A DNA stretch of 64,000 bases from JAIBJN01 sp963784175 (GCA_963784175.1 CAWAQJ010000018.1:558001-622000); one strand, 5' to 3'. Positions 40,036-51,660 are shown, counted from the stretch's first letter. The notes: a model not told the origin generated them from the sequence alone. A program made the numbers and translations.

Positions 40036-41160
40036 TCAGCGGAACGCGGACCGGAGCTTGCCGAAGAGGCCGCCGTCCGACCCGTAGTTGCGGTCGTGCT
40101 CGCTCCGGGCGAATTCCTCGAGCAGCCGGCGCTGCTCGTCCGACAGGTGCCCCGGGACGGCGACGTTGACGAGCACCCGGTGGTCGCCGGACCCGCGGCC
40201 TTGCAGCACGGGCATTCCCTTGCCGCGCAAGACGCGAATCTCGCCCGGCTGCGTTCCGGCCTCGAACTCGAGCTCGACGTCGCCCTCGAGGGTCGCGACC
40301 TGGACGGTCGCGCCGAGAGCCGCCTGCGTCATCGTCAGGTCGACCGACGAGATGATGTCGTTGCCCTCCCGAACGAACCGCGGGTCGGGCCGAACGTGCA
40401 CCATCACGTAGACGTCGCCGGCCCTGCCGCCGAGCGCGCCCGCGTGGCCTTCACCGCTGATCCGGATCCGCTGGCCGTCGTGGATCCCGCGCGGGATCTC
40501 GACCTCGAGCTCGCGCTCTGTCGTCGTGCGCCCGGTTCCGGAGCAGTCCTCGCACGGCGTCTCGACCGTCTGCCCGCTCCCCCCGCAGTGCGCGCAGGCC
40601 TGCGTGCGAACGACCTGGCCGAAGAGGGAGCTCGACACCGTCTGGATGCGCCCGAGCCCGTCGCAGGCCGAGCACTTCACAGGGGAGGTACCGGGCGCCG
40701 CACCGTTCCCTCCGCAGGTGGCACACGAGACGACGACCGGGAACGGGACCTTGCGCATCACACCCTCGGCGGCGTCGCTGAGGTCGATCTCGATCTCGGC
40801 GAGGACGTCGGCGCCGCGCGCCGACCGGCCCGCGCGTGCGCCCATGCCGCCGAACAGGTCGTCGCCGAAGAAGGCGGAGAAGATGTCCGCGAGGTTGCCG
40901 AAGTCGAAATCGGTCGGCCGGAACCCGCCCGTGCGCAACCCGTCGTGGCCGTACCGGTCGTAGAGCTCCCGCGTCTCGGGCTTCGACAGGACCTCATAGG
41001 CCTCCGCCGCCTCGCGGAACCGCTCGTGCGCCTCAGGGTGGTCGGAGACGTCCGGGTGCAGCTCGCGCGCCAGGCGGCGGAACGAGGACTTGATCGCGCG
41101 GTCGTCCGCGTCGCGGGAGAGCCCGAGGATCTCGTAGTAGTCGCGCCGCGTGGTCGCCAC
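40036..41160 (-). CDS. dnaJ: Chaperone protein DnaJ
   Basis: The protein has 374 residues. The J domain is DYYEILGLSRDADDRAIKSS and LARELHPDVSDH with the H-P-D motif. A G/F-rich linker (FGGMGARAG) follows. Four zinc CxxCxGxG-type repeats are at CATCGGNGA, CSACDGLG, CAHCGGSG and CEDCSGTG, then the C-terminal substrate domain. It activates DnaK. GTG 41160 lies 6 nt after a TACCCT box, so the gene may have its own promoter inside the operon. It follows hrcA by 43 bp; dnaK and grpE are not in the window. Confidence 0.95.
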   Translation of the reverse strand: MATTRRDYYEILGLSRDADDRAIKSSFRRLARELHPDVSDHPEAHERFREAAEAYEVLSKPETRELYDRYGHDGLRTGGFRPTDFDFGNLADIFSAFFGDDLFGGMGARAGRSARGADVLAEIEIDLSDAAEGVMRKVPFPVVVSCATCGGNGAAPGTSPVKCSACDGLGRIQTVSSSLFGQVVRTQACAHCGGSGQTVETPCEDCSGTGRTTTERELEVEIPRGIHDGQRIRISGEGHAGALGGRAGDVYVMVHVRPDPRFVREGNDIISSVDLTMTQAALGATVQVATLEGDVELEFEAGTQPGEIRVLRGKGMPVLQGRGSGDHRVLVNVAVPGHLSDEQRRLLEEFARSEHDRNYGSDGGLFGKLRSAFR

Positions 41161-41203
41161 GATCGTAGGGTACTCCCGCCCGGAGCCGGCACCCGGCGGG
41201 CGA

Positions 41204-42247
41204 TCAGCTCTCGTAGAGCTCCTCCACGAACCGGGAGAGCTCGTGCGCGGCCGAGCGGACGGCCCCGATCGCGGTCACGTAGTCCATGCGCATCGGGCCG
41301 AGGAGGCTGACCGTGCCGAGGTTGCGGTTCTGGAGGCCGTAGGGTGCCCCAACGAGCGCGACGCCGGCGAGATCCGGGTCCTCGAGATCGGGGCCGACAC
41401 GGACGAACGGGCGCTTGGAGACGAGGCTCGCCCGCAGCAAGTCGAGCGCAGTGGCCCGGTGCTCGAGCATCTCGAGTAGGCGCCGGTACGTCGTCAGCTC
41501 GTCCGCTCTGAACTCGTCCAGCACGCCCGCGGTGCCGCCGACGTAAAGCGTTTGCTCGTCGGCTTCCATCACGTCCGTGAAGGCCGGGCGCATGCGCTCG
41601 AGGAACCCGCGCTCGCGCTGCGAGAGCGCCGGGTCGTCGAAGCGGATGCGGAGCAACCGGGCCCCGAGCTGCAGCCCCGCGACGGTCTCGTTCAGGTACT
41701 GGCCCGCCCACTCGGCGAGACCAGGATCGACGGCCTCGTCGAAGGTGAGCACGCGCTTCGCGACCCCGCCCGTCGACGTGATGACGACAACCATGACGAC
41801 GTGCGCTTGGAGGAGCAGCACCTCGACGTGGCGGACGATCGTCGTCTCCGGCGAGGGCGCCGAGACGAGGGCAAGGAGGTGCGTGAGGTCGGCCAGGGCC
41901 TCCGTCGTGGCGCGCAGCGCCAGGTCGACCTCGCTCTCGACGACCGTGAGGTCCAGCTCGAGCAGGCTGGCGCGCGGGCCGGGCCGATCTAGAACGCGGT
42001 CGACGAAGAACCGGTAGCCGACCTCGGTCGGCACCCGCCCGGCCGACGTGTGCGGGTGCATCAGGAGGCCCTGCTCCTCGAGCACCGCGAGGTCGTTGCG
42101 CACCGTCGAGGCCGAGACGTCTAGCCCGGCGAGCTCGACGAGCGCCTTCGACCCGACCGGGGTGCCGGTCGAGACGTACGTCTCGACGACGCTGGCGAGG
42201 ATCAGCTCCTGCCGCTCCGACAGGCGGAGTTCTTGAGAGTCCACCAT
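41204..42247 (-). CDS. hrcA: Heat-inducible transcription repressor HrcA
   Basis: This 347-residue repressor binds CIRCE elements upstream of heat-shock genes. The N-terminal winged helix reads LSERQELILASVVETYVSTG, VGSKALVELAGLDVSASTVR, NDLAVLEEQGLL and HTSAGRVPTEVGYRFFVD, all diagnostic. The HrcA C-terminal domain follows. The start touches the hemW stop. No CIRCE (TTAGCACTC-N9-GAGTGCTAA) is visible in or before this cluster, so its targets are elsewhere. Confidence 0.95.
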   Translation of the reverse strand: MVDSQELRLSERQELILASVVETYVSTGTPVGSKALVELAGLDVSASTVRNDLAVLEEQGLLMHPHTSAGRVPTEVGYRFFVDRVLDRPGPRASLLELDLTVVESEVDLALRATTEALADLTHLLALVSAPSPETTIVRHVEVLLLQAHVVMVVVITSTGGVAKRVLTFDEAVDPGLAEWAGQYLNETVAGLQLGARLLRIRFDDPALSQRERGFLERMRPAFTDVMEADEQTLYVGGTAGVLDEFRADELTTYRRLLEMLEHRATALDLLRASLVSKRPFVRVGPDLEDPDLAGVALVGAPYGLQNRNLGTVSLLGPMRMDYVTAIGAVRSAAHELSRFVEELYES

Positions 42248-43362
42248 CTATTCAAATTGTACGTTTGCAGGGCTTTCGGCCATGAGCTCGGCGGTGACGC
42301 CGCCCCCGAGGAAGCGTCCTCGCGTCGTCAGCGCGAGCCCGCCACCACGCCGCTCGGCCAGGCCGAGCCGCTCCATGCGGTCTAGCGCCACGGGGTCGAG
42401 CGCGTCGGCAACGTCGGCGAACGGCACCGGCTCGTCGAGCCTCAGACCGAGCATCAGCCGTTCGCGGCTCACGACCTCCGACTCGAGCGGCTCCTCGTCC
42501 CTGGGCGGCCGTTCCCCGCGCGCGAGCGCCGCCACGTAGGCCGGAAGCACGGGCCGATTCCGCCAGCGCAGGCCGCCGACGGTCGACACCGCCCCGATCC
42601 CGAGGCCGAGGTAGTCCCTGCCGAGCCAGTAGCCGAGGTTGTGCCGCGCCTGCCGTCCGGGCCGGCAGAAGTTGGCCGTCTCGTACCAGCGGTAGCCGGC
42701 CGCGATCAGCTCGTCGACGACGAGCTCGAAGTAACCCTCCATCGCCTCGGCCTGGCGCGCGAGCTCATCCCCGTGCGCGTAGGTGAAGCGGGTGCCGGGC
42801 TTCGCTTCGAGCTCGTAGCACGACAGGTGCTCCGGGCCGAGCGCGATCGCCTCTGCGAGATCTCGCTCGAGATCGGAGGGGCTCTGGCCGGGAACCCCGT
42901 ACAGGAGATCGAGCGAGATGTTGTCAAATCCGGCATCACGAAGAAGGTAGAACGCGCGGCGGACGGCCTCCGGGTCGGCCCGTCGCTCGAGCACCTCGAG
43001 CAGGTGAGGCTGGAAGCTCTGGGCGCCGAGGGAGACGCGCGACACGCCCCGGTCGCCCAGGAGCGCAGCGAGCTCGGGCGTCACGGTCTCGGGATTCGCC
43101 TCAACGGTGATCTCTCCGGCAGGCGGCAGGCTCTCCAGCAGGCGGGCCAGCGCACGCGGCTCCGTGTACGTCGGCGTTCCTCCCCCGAGGAAGACGGTCT
43201 CCAGCTCGTCGGCCAGCAGGTCGCGCTGCAGGTCGAGCTCGCCGAGCAGGGCGTCGACGTAGCCCTCGTGGCCGTCCCGTCGCCCGACGAGCGTGACGAA
43301 GTCGCAGTACCCGCAGCGGTGGGCGCAGAAGGGCACGTGCACGTACAGGTGGCGGACGCCGC

Positions 43363-43366
<4 letters not shown>
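42248..43366 (-). CDS. hemW: Radical SAM heme chaperone HemW (coproporphyrinogen III oxidase-like)
   Basis: The protein has 372 residues. The N-terminus LYVHVPFCAHRCGYCDFVTL carries the radical-SAM CxxxCxxC cluster site. FLGGGTPTYTEP, SLGAQSFQPHLLEVLERRA and SLDLLYGVPGQSPSDLE are family motifs. Like HemW proteins it keeps the HemN_C domain, but members of this branch bind heme and deliver it instead of oxidising coproporphyrinogen. It overlaps lepA by four bases. Confidence 0.9.
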
Positions 43367-45149
<1,783 letters not shown>

Positions 45150-45153
<4 letters not shown>

Positions 45154-46751
45154 TCCTCGCTCGTTGTAGCTGATCGCCGCCGCAGCGACAGAAGCGTCTG
45201 CAGCTCGCGGACGCGGATGAGAGCCGCCAGGCCGAGGTAGGCGCCGGTGCCCACCAGGAGGGCGGCCCCCACCGACACGATCTGGGCGCCGAGCGAGCGC
45301 CCGAGCAGCTCGTCGAGCCCGTACCAGACTGCGAGGGCGGCTCCCGCCGCTCCGGCCGCCGCCATGGTGATGCGCGCGTAGGAGGAGGCGAGCGCGCGGC
45401 CGTCTATTCGGCCGATGCGCCTCCGGAACATGACGAGGAGCGCCGCAGTCCCCGCGAGGTTGACGATCGAGGTCGCCAGCGGGATGCCCCAGATGCCGAC
45501 GCGGTACAGCGCGGTGTTGAGGACGACGTTGAGCGCGAGGTTGCCGAGCGCGATCGCCGTCGGCACCCACGCCGACTGAAGGCTGAAGAACGCCCGGTTG
45601 AGCATCAGCATCGTGCCGTTGAACGTCAGCCCGACCGCGAAGGCCGCGAGGTTGGCGGCGACCACGCGCGTCTCGCCGGCGTCGAAGGCGCCCCGCTCGT
45701 AGAGAAGGCGGGTGATCGGAACGGCGAGCACCGCGCCGATGGCGCTCGCGGGCACGAGGAGAAACCCGATCTGGCGGAGGCCCAGCGACACCGTCTCGCG
45801 AAACCCGACGACGTCGTTGCGGGCGGCGAGGCGCGACAGCCGGGGGAACAGGACGGTGGCGACGGCCACCGAGAACATCCCCTGGGGGAGCATGTAGAGG
45901 CGAAACGCCGCGTCGATCGAGCTGGGACCAAGGTCCTTGTCGACGAAACGGGCGGCGAAGAACGTGTTGATCACGAGGTTGAAGTTGATGAGCCCGACGC
46001 TGAGCGTCACCGGCAGCATGAGCAGGAGCACGCGCTTGACCGCGGGGTCGCGTAGGTCGAGAACCGCGCGGATCCGGCCGTCGCGCCCGCGGAGCCACCA
46101 CACCGGGGTGATCGCCTGGATGACCGTGCCGGCGAGGATGCCGCCCGCGTAGACGTAGAGCTGTGCCTCGACGCTGTCGTAGCGCGGGACGAAGACGACG
46201 AGCGAGACGATGATCGCCAGGTTCCACAGGACCGGCATGAGCGCCGGGACGACGAATTCCTCGTAGGAGTTGAGGACGCCGACAACGACCCCCGACACGC
46301 CCATGAACAGGACGACGGGGAACAGCACGCGGGCGAGGTCCGCGGCCAACTCGCCGTAGCCGAAGAGGCCCATGATCCAGGGCGCCAGCAGCATGAAGAG
46401 GCCGGTCACGACGCCAAGCACGAGGACGGAGAGCCACAGGAAGGTCGAGGCCAGCCGCCAGGCCCGCGCTCGCTCCCCCTTGTCGAGCAGCTCGCTGAAC
46501 ACCGGCACGAACGCGGCCCCAAGCGCCATGTCCGCTGCGAGCGCCCGGACGAGATTCGGTATCTGGAAGGCGACCGTGAAGGCGTTGATGGCGGCCCCCT
46601 CGACGCCGAAGTACTTCCGAACGATGATCTCCCGGACCAGCCCGAGGACACGGGAGAGACCGGTCGCCGCGGCGAAGATCGCTGTCGACCAGGCGAGGCG
46701 GCGGGGCCGCCTGGTGGAGTTGGCCGGGTCGGCCTCCGCCTCGATCGTCAC
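45150..46751 (-). CDS. murJ: Lipid II flippase MurJ (MviN family)
   Basis: This polytopic membrane protein has 533 residues and about 14 helices. Its N-terminus reads AIFAAATGLSRVLGLVREII, then INAFTVAFQIPNLVRALAAD and FVPVFSELLDKG, all MurJ wording. It moves lipid II across the membrane for cell wall synthesis. I chose GTG 46751 over ATG 46820: TATCCT at 46759-46764 is 7 nt upstream of it, and the extra 23 residues are low-complexity and overlap the rpsT promoter. It heads the murJ-lepA-hemW-hrcA-dnaJ-prmA-mtaB-HIT-yqeY run. Confidence 0.9.
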
Positions 46752-46758
46752 CGGATCG

Positions 46759-46798
46759 AGGATAGGCGAGCGGCCGGAAGGGCGGCTGCTGCTACGAT
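46759..46798. promoter_or_regulatory. Divergent -10 boxes: murJ and rpsT
   Basis: TATCCT on the minus strand (46764-46759) lies 7 nt before the murJ GTG. TACGAT on the plus strand (46793-46798) lies 30 nt before the rpsT ATG, leaving a short 5' leader with AGGGG. Confidence 0.4.
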
Positions 46799-46828
46799 CT
46801 GCGCGGCCCGTAGGGGCCATTTCTCCGT

Positions 46829-47089
46829 ATGCCGAACATCAAGCAACAGAAGCGCCGAGTCTCGATCGCCGCCCGCCAGCGATTCGAGAACCTGCACTAC
46901 CGCTCGACCGCCAAGACGCTCTACAAGCGGCTCGAGACGGCGATCGCCGACGGCGACAAGGACGGCGCGGCGAACGCGCATCGCGACCTCGTCCGCTGCC
47001 TCGACAGGGCCGCCGCCACGCGTGCGATGCACCCGAACCGAGCGGCTCGCAAGAAGTCTCAGGCCGCCCGGCTCGTCGCCGGCGCCTAG
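46829..47089 (+). CDS. rpsT: 30S ribosomal protein S20
   Basis: The protein has 86 residues, with typical S20 sequence: MPNIKQQKRRVSIAARQRFE, NLHYRSTAKTLYKRLETAI, ending HPNRAARKKSQAARLVAGA. It is a basic, all-helical protein that binds 16S rRNA. It is transcribed away from murJ. Its stop overlaps the convergent holA stop by four bases. In many genomes rpsT lies beside holA, as here. Confidence 0.96.
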   Translation: MPNIKQQKRRVSIAARQRFENLHYRSTAKTLYKRLETAIADGDKDGAANAHRDLVRCLDRAAATRAMHPNRAARKKSQAARLVAGA

Positions 47090-48066
47090 CTCCGCGCGAC
47101 CGCAGTCTCAGGCCGGGCCACGAGCTCGACGAGCGCGCGTTCCAGCTCGAGCTCTCCGGTCAGCCTGCTCGACCCCTTGAGCGCCGCGTCGAGCGCCGCC
47201 AGCCTGACGACGGCGTCGTCCAGCTCGTCGCGCGAGTAGTTGTCCGCATGGCCGAGCGCCTTGCGGACGCGGAACTCGTGCTTGCGAATGCGCTTCGCGA
47301 TGTCCTTCGCGCCGAGCCCTTCCCCGGCAAGCGCCTGCACCTGGCGGACCAGGCCGACCTGCGAGGCCAGGCGCATGGCGATCACGAACGGCTCCTCGCC
47401 GTGCTCGAGGTCCGCCTGGCACGCGGCGAGCGTGCCGGCCATGTCCCGCGCCCCCCAGGCGTCCATGATCGCCCAGGCGGATGCGTCGTTCGAGGGCGCG
47501 GCAAGCAGCTCGACCTCCCGACGGCCGATCGGCTCCCCACCGGCCCAGGCGGCGAGCTTCTCGGCCTCTGTGCTCAGCGCCGTCGCGTCCTCCCCGACGA
47601 TGTCGACGAGCGCACGCGCGGCATCGCCATCTGCCTTGATGCCGAGGCGCTCGAACTGGGCCCTGACCCAGGAGGGCAGGTCGCGCGGCCTGGGAACCTC
47701 GTACGTGAGGACCTCGCCCGCCTTCTTGCAGAGCGCGGGAAGGGACGAGCCCTTGAGCTCGCCGCCCGCGACGAGCACCAGCACCGCGCCCACGACAGGA
47801 TCGCGGACGTAGGCGGCGACGGCCTCCTCGTCGTCCTTCTTCCAGCTCTCGACGCCCTCCACGAGCACGAGCCGGCCACCCGCTCCGGAGAAGAGGCCGA
47901 GCGAGTTGCAGGCCGCGACCGCCTCCTCCCCGCTCACCGCGTCGGCCGCAAGCGTCTCGACCGACTCCGGCCCGAAGCGGGCGCGGAGGCGCTCGAGCGC
48001 GCGTCGAATCTTCGGACGGTCTCCGCCGGTGAGGAGATAGATGGGACGGAGCTCGCCCTCGGCCAC
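47086..48066 (-). CDS. holA: DNA polymerase III subunit delta
   Basis: HolA is the clamp-loader delta subunit that opens the beta clamp. It has 326 residues from GTG 48066. YLLTGGDRPKIRRALERLRA at the start, LVEGVESWKKDDEEAVAAYV, and LKKAGEVLTYE-like wording mark the domain I/II region (here CKKAGEVLTYE). EKLAAWAGGEPIGRREVELL and VRKALGHADNYSRDELDDAV are the C-terminal collar. The start is supported by TATGCT, 8 nt upstream; the TTG at 48075 would sit inside that box. It follows comEA-comEC, the usual order. Confidence 0.9.
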   Translation of the reverse strand: MAEGELRPIYLLTGGDRPKIRRALERLRARFGPESVETLAADAVSGEEAVAACNSLGLFSGAGGRLVLVEGVESWKKDDEEAVAAYVRDPVVGAVLVLVAGGELKGSSLPALCKKAGEVLTYEVPRPRDLPSWVRAQFERLGIKADGDAARALVDIVGEDATALSTEAEKLAAWAGGEPIGRREVELLAAPSNDASAWAIMDAWGARDMAGTLAACQADLEHGEEPFVIAMRLASQVGLVRQVQALAGEGLGAKDIAKRIRKHEFRVRKALGHADNYSRDELDDAVVRLAALDAALKGSSRLTGELELERALVELVARPETAVARS

Positions 48067-48074
48067 TGCGGCCA

Positions 48075-48080
48075 AGCATA
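48075..48080 (-). promoter_or_regulatory. Putative -10 box of holA
   Basis: TATGCT lies 8 nt before GTG 48066, between the comEC stop and holA. Confidence 0.35.
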
Positions 48081-48081
48081 G

Positions 48082-50367
48082 TCAGTGCTCCCGGGAGACC
48101 GAGATGCGCCGCCCGTCGGTCTCGATCGTGATGCGGCCGTCGAGATCCGTGCGATAGACGTCGAGACCCGCGAAGCCCGTGAGGGCGGCCATCGTGGACG
48201 GCGTCGGGTGACCGTAGTCGTTGTCCCGTCCGACCGAGACGACCGCGATCTGCGGGTCGACGAGCTCGAGCAACGCAGGAAGCGAAGCGTCCGCGGAGCC
48301 GTGGTGGGCGACCTTGAGGATCTCCACGGGCGGCGGGCGAATGGGCACCGTGACGTTGCCCTCGGCGTCCGCGGTCAGGAGCGCGTCGACCTGTCCATAG
48401 CGCGCGAGCAGGACGACCGCGTGGTTGTTCGGATCGTCGCCCGGAGGGCCCGGGCCGTCCGGCCAGAGCACCTCCAGACGTAGCGCCCCCACCCGCAGTC
48501 GCTGGCCCGCGCGGGCGGCGACGACGGACACGTCGCGCGCCCGGGCGGCCGCTGCGGCGGCATCGTGGTCCGCGCTCTCGGCCGGGAGACGTGGGTCGAG
48601 CACAGCGCCCACATCGAGCTCCTCGAGCACGTCGGCGGCGCCGCCGATGTGGTCGCGCTGAGGATGGGTGAGGACGAGCGCTGCAAGGCGTTCGACGCCG
48701 AGTCTTTCGAGCTGGCCGGCGACGTCCGCCTCCGGCGGGCCCTGGTCGACGAGGACGGCGCCCTCCGGGACCTGCAGCAGGATCGCGTCGCCCTGGCCGA
48801 CGTCGAGCACGGTGATCCGCAGTCCGTTCGGGAGCGGCGGGGCGTTCCCCGGCGCACTCGTCCAGGCGACGGCGAGGGCGACCATGACGGCGGCGCAGGC
48901 GGCTGCGGCCCAGGCCCAGCGGCGACGTGTCCGGACGAGCATGACGAGCAGGCCCGTCGCGCCGAGGAGGCCGAGAAGCGCGCGACCCGACTCGACCTGG
49001 GCATACGGCAGCCCGCCGACGAGGCGCGCGCACGCTGCGAGGTACGCGGCCAGCCAGCTGTCGATCCAGGCGAGGGCGCCTGCGGCCTCGGGCAGGGCGG
49101 GATGGAGAGCCGCGGCGGCGAGCGCAAGGCCGAGGAGCGGTGCGACAATTGGCGCCGCCAGGGCGTTGGCGACGAGCGAGTAGACGGGGATCGCCCCGAA
49201 GTGCAGCCAGAGGATGGGAGCGGTCGCGGCGCCACATGCGGCGGAGAGGGAGAGGACGCCGGCGAGCTTCGCCGGGAGCGGGTAGCCCTCGAGCCTCGCC
49301 TCGATTCGGGGAACGAGCACGAAGATGGCGGCGACGGCCGCGAACGAGAGCTGGAACCCGGGCTCGAGCAGGCTGTACGGGTTCCACGCGAGCAGCACGG
49401 CCGCGCCGACAAGCAGGAAGTACCAGCGGTCGCGCGGGCGCGAGGCGAGCCAGGCGAGCGAGGCAAGGCCGCCGGCGACCCCCGCACGCACGACGGAGGG
49501 CTGCCAGCCCACCGCGAGGACGTAGGCGAAGACCGCGGCCAGGGCCCCGACCTCCCCGATCCAGCGCGGGAACCCCAGGGTCCACGCTAGAAGGATCATC
49601 CCGGCGACGACGTAGGCGACGTTCTGGCCCGAGACGGCGAGCAGGTGGTAGAGGCCCGACGCCCTGAAGCTGTCTCGCAGCTCCTGGTCGAGCCCCTCGT
49701 CCTCGCCCAGGACGACCCCTGCAAGGACCGCCCTGCGCTCTCCGGGCGGGACCGCCTCCAACGAGCGCGCAACACCTCGGCGCAGCCCATCCGCGACGGC
49801 ACCCAGGCCACCGCGGTGGCCGACCACGCGGAAGCTCCCTCCCCGCAGCAGGACGTGAATGCCCTGCCGACGCAGGTAGGCCGCCTCGTCGAAGCCACCC
49901 TCGGTCTCGGGGCCTCGCGGGCGCCCAACCGTGACGACGACCTCCAGCTGCGCTCCCTGAGGGGGCGCCCGCTCCGGCGGCAGGTCGAGACGGGCACGCT
50001 CGTGGAGCTCGACGCGACCGAAACGCAAGACGCGAACGGGAACGCGGACCGCGAACTCGCTCCGGCGCGCCGGTCCCGTCACCTCCACACGCGCGAGCGC
50101 AGCTTGCCCGATCTCCTCCTCGAGCACGCTCGCGTCGAGGGTCGCCAGCCGCACGCTGCCCCACCAGAGCCCGGCGAGGACAAGGGCGACGACGAACAGG
50201 ACGGTTCGTGCCGGCGCGATGCAGACGGCGACCAGCGCGGCCCCGGCGGCGGCGAGCGCGAGCCCGGCGTGGGCCTCGCGGCCGAGGAGGGCAAGCGCGA
50301 GGCCCGCGCAGAGCGCGGCGGCGAGAAGGTGCGCCGCCGGCACCCGCCTGAGGAGATCGACGGCCAC
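48082..50367 (-). CDS. comEC: DNA internalization protein ComEC/Rec2
   Basis: The protein has 761 residues from GTG 50367. It has an N-terminal DUF4131 part with three or four helices, and the competence channel domain with LYHLLAVSGQNVAYVVAG and GWQPSVVRAGVAG. The C-terminal metallo-beta-lactamase domain has LDVGQGDAILLQ, LTHPQRDHIGG (H-x3-D-H), VLVDQGPP and VAHHGSADAS. It forms the pore for single-stranded DNA in natural transformation. It lies 7 bp after comEA. A pilus or other com genes are not in the window. Confidence 0.93.
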   Translation of the reverse strand: MAVDLLRRVPAAHLLAAALCAGLALALLGREAHAGLALAAAGAALVAVCIAPARTVLFVVALVLAGLWWGSVRLATLDASVLEEEIGQAALARVEVTGPARRSEFAVRVPVRVLRFGRVELHERARLDLPPERAPPQGAQLEVVVTVGRPRGPETEGGFDEAAYLRRQGIHVLLRGGSFRVVGHRGGLGAVADGLRRGVARSLEAVPPGERRAVLAGVVLGEDEGLDQELRDSFRASGLYHLLAVSGQNVAYVVAGMILLAWTLGFPRWIGEVGALAAVFAYVLAVGWQPSVVRAGVAGGLASLAWLASRPRDRWYFLLVGAAVLLAWNPYSLLEPGFQLSFAAVAAIFVLVPRIEARLEGYPLPAKLAGVLSLSAACGAATAPILWLHFGAIPVYSLVANALAAPIVAPLLGLALAAAALHPALPEAAGALAWIDSWLAAYLAACARLVGGLPYAQVESGRALLGLLGATGLLVMLVRTRRRWAWAAAACAAVMVALAVAWTSAPGNAPPLPNGLRITVLDVGQGDAILLQVPEGAVLVDQGPPEADVAGQLERLGVERLAALVLTHPQRDHIGGAADVLEELDVGAVLDPRLPAESADHDAAAAAARARDVSVVAARAGQRLRVGALRLEVLWPDGPGPPGDDPNNHAVVLLARYGQVDALLTADAEGNVTVPIRPPPVEILKVAHHGSADASLPALLELVDPQIAVVSVGRDNDYGHPTPSTMAALTGFAGLDVYRTDLDGRITIETDGRRISVSREH

Positions 50368-50374
50368 GGCTCGG

Positions 50375-50965
50375 TCACAGCCCCACGAGCGGCCTGAGCT
50401 GCTCGAGCCGGGCCGGGCCGATGCCCGGAACCGCGTCGAGCTCCTCGATGGAGCCGAACCCGCCGTTCGCCGTCCGGAAGTCGATGATCTGCTGCGCCGT
50501 GACCGGCCCAATTCCGGGAAGCGCGTCCAGCTGCTCGAGCGTCGCGGCGTTGAGGCTCACCTTCGTGCCCGGTGCAGGGGCTGCTCCGCCCTCACCGGTG
50601 CCGGCACCCCCTCCCGGGGCTCCACGAAGCGGAACGAGCACCTGCTGGCCGTCCGCAACCGGAGCGGCCAGGTTGACGAGCTCGAGCGCCGCCTTCGGCT
50701 TCGCCCCGCCGGCCTCCGCGATCGCGTCGTCGATACGGCTGCCGTCGGCCAACTCGTAGAGACCTGGACGGTTGACGGCGCCCGCCACGTGCACGACCAG
50801 CTTGCGGGGCGGCGACTCCTCGACATCCAGCGCGACGGACGCAACGCTCGGAGCAGGCCGGGCCTCGCCCCCGCTCAGGGCAACGCGGCCGGCGACGGTC
50901 AGGAGGACGAGAAGCGCGACCGCGTAGGCGAGCGCACGCGCCCGGGAGATCGTCGGCATCTGCAT
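50375..50965 (-). CDS. comEA: Competence protein ComEA
   Basis: The protein has 196 residues from ATG 50965. One membrane anchor (ALAYAVALLVLLTVAGRVAL) is followed by a SLBB domain (KLVVHVAGAVNRPGLYELAD, GQQVLVPLRG). A Gly/Ala-rich linker leads to a C-terminal double helix-hairpin-helix DNA-binding domain: SLNAATLEQLDALPGIGPVT and EELDAVPGIGPARLEQLRPL. It binds incoming double-stranded DNA outside the membrane. It lies 4 bp after the DNRLRE gene. Confidence 0.93.
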   Translation of the reverse strand: MQMPTISRARALAYAVALLVLLTVAGRVALSGGEARPAPSVASVALDVEESPPRKLVVHVAGAVNRPGLYELADGSRIDDAIAEAGGAKPKAALELVNLAAPVADGQQVLVPLRGAPGGGAGTGEGGAAPAPGTKVSLNAATLEQLDALPGIGPVTAQQIIDFRTANGGFGSIEELDAVPGIGPARLEQLRPLVGL

Positions 50966-50969
50966 CGCG

Positions 50970-51605
50970 CTAGCCGGGCGGCGCCGTGTAGCCGACAACG
51001 AGCCGGGGCCGCAGCGCGACGTGCGGTGAGCTCGCGGAGGGCCCGTACGGCCCGCTCGAGCCGAACGCCTCGTCGCCGTCCTGCAGCTTCAGGAGCAGCC
51101 CGTTGTTCGGCGACGTCCCGCGATGCCAGGCACGGACGAGGGGCGTGACGTCCCAGGTGAGCCACTGCGGCGTGCGCGCCGCGAGTACGACCGCCGTCGC
51201 CGCGACACGCTCGTCGACGTCCGGCTCGCGCTCGCGCGTCCAGCTCGGCGAGAGGATGCGGTGGGCGTCGACGACGTAGCCGACCGCGCACGGCACCGCT
51301 GCCAGGCGCGGCGCGACGCAGGTCCCGTCGTGGTAGATCGAGACCTCCGCGGAGGAGATCGCAGCACCCGCCGGCACCTGGACGAGCGGGAACCGGAGGG
51401 CGGCACGCCACACCTTGTCGTCGACGCCGCCGATAGGAAGGCGCGCGCCGTCGTCCCGGTAGCAGCGCGACTCCCAGTCGTAGCTCCAGTCGCACCAGTA
51501 CGGGAGGCCGATGTCCGCTTCCGTCGGGATCGACACGACCGCGGCACGCGCAGAGTCGCCCACCGAGAGGGCCACGATGACAACCGCCAGGAGTAGGGCT
51601 CGCAT
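50970..51605 (-). CDS. Secreted DNRLRE-domain protein
   Basis: This 211-residue protein has a signal peptide (LLLAVVIVALSVGDSARA). The mature part resembles the DNRLRE/CBM96 beta-sandwich seen in surface proteins: ALRFPLVQVPAGAAISSAEV, then WDVTPLVRAWHRGTSPNNG and LLLKLQDGDEAFGSSG. No catalytic residues are visible. It lies directly before comEA on the same strand, so it may be cotranscribed with the competence genes. Its upstream region is occupied by repeat copy D, whose last hexamer is 7 nt from the ATG. Confidence 0.7.
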   Translation of the reverse strand: MRALLLAVVIVALSVGDSARAAVVSIPTEADIGLPYWCDWSYDWESRCYRDDGARLPIGGVDDKVWRAALRFPLVQVPAGAAISSAEVSIYHDGTCVAPRLAAVPCAVGYVVDAHRILSPSWTREREPDVDERVAATAVVLAARTPQWLTWDVTPLVRAWHRGTSPNNGLLLKLQDGDEAFGSSGPYGPSASSPHVALRPRLVVGYTAPPG

Positions 51606-51612
51606 GCCTTCG

Positions 51613-51660
51613 ATGGTCGCGTGGAAAAGCGCGCGCGTGGCGCGCGGACCGTGTCGAAAG
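51613..51660 (-). repeat. 48-bp intergenic element, copy D
   Basis: On the minus strand: CTTTCGACACGGTCCGC then GCGCCACG, a 17-nt spacer and GACCAT at the place of TAGCGT. It ends 7 nt before ATG 51605, in the position of a promoter for the DNRLRE gene. No GGGG/CCCC hairpin follows in this copy. Confidence 0.6.

Noticed and set aside
45154..46437. An upstream extension of lepA of more than 400 codons
   Set aside because: It lies entirely in the shadow of murJ, and ATG 45153 gives the exact family N-terminus overlapping the murJ stop.
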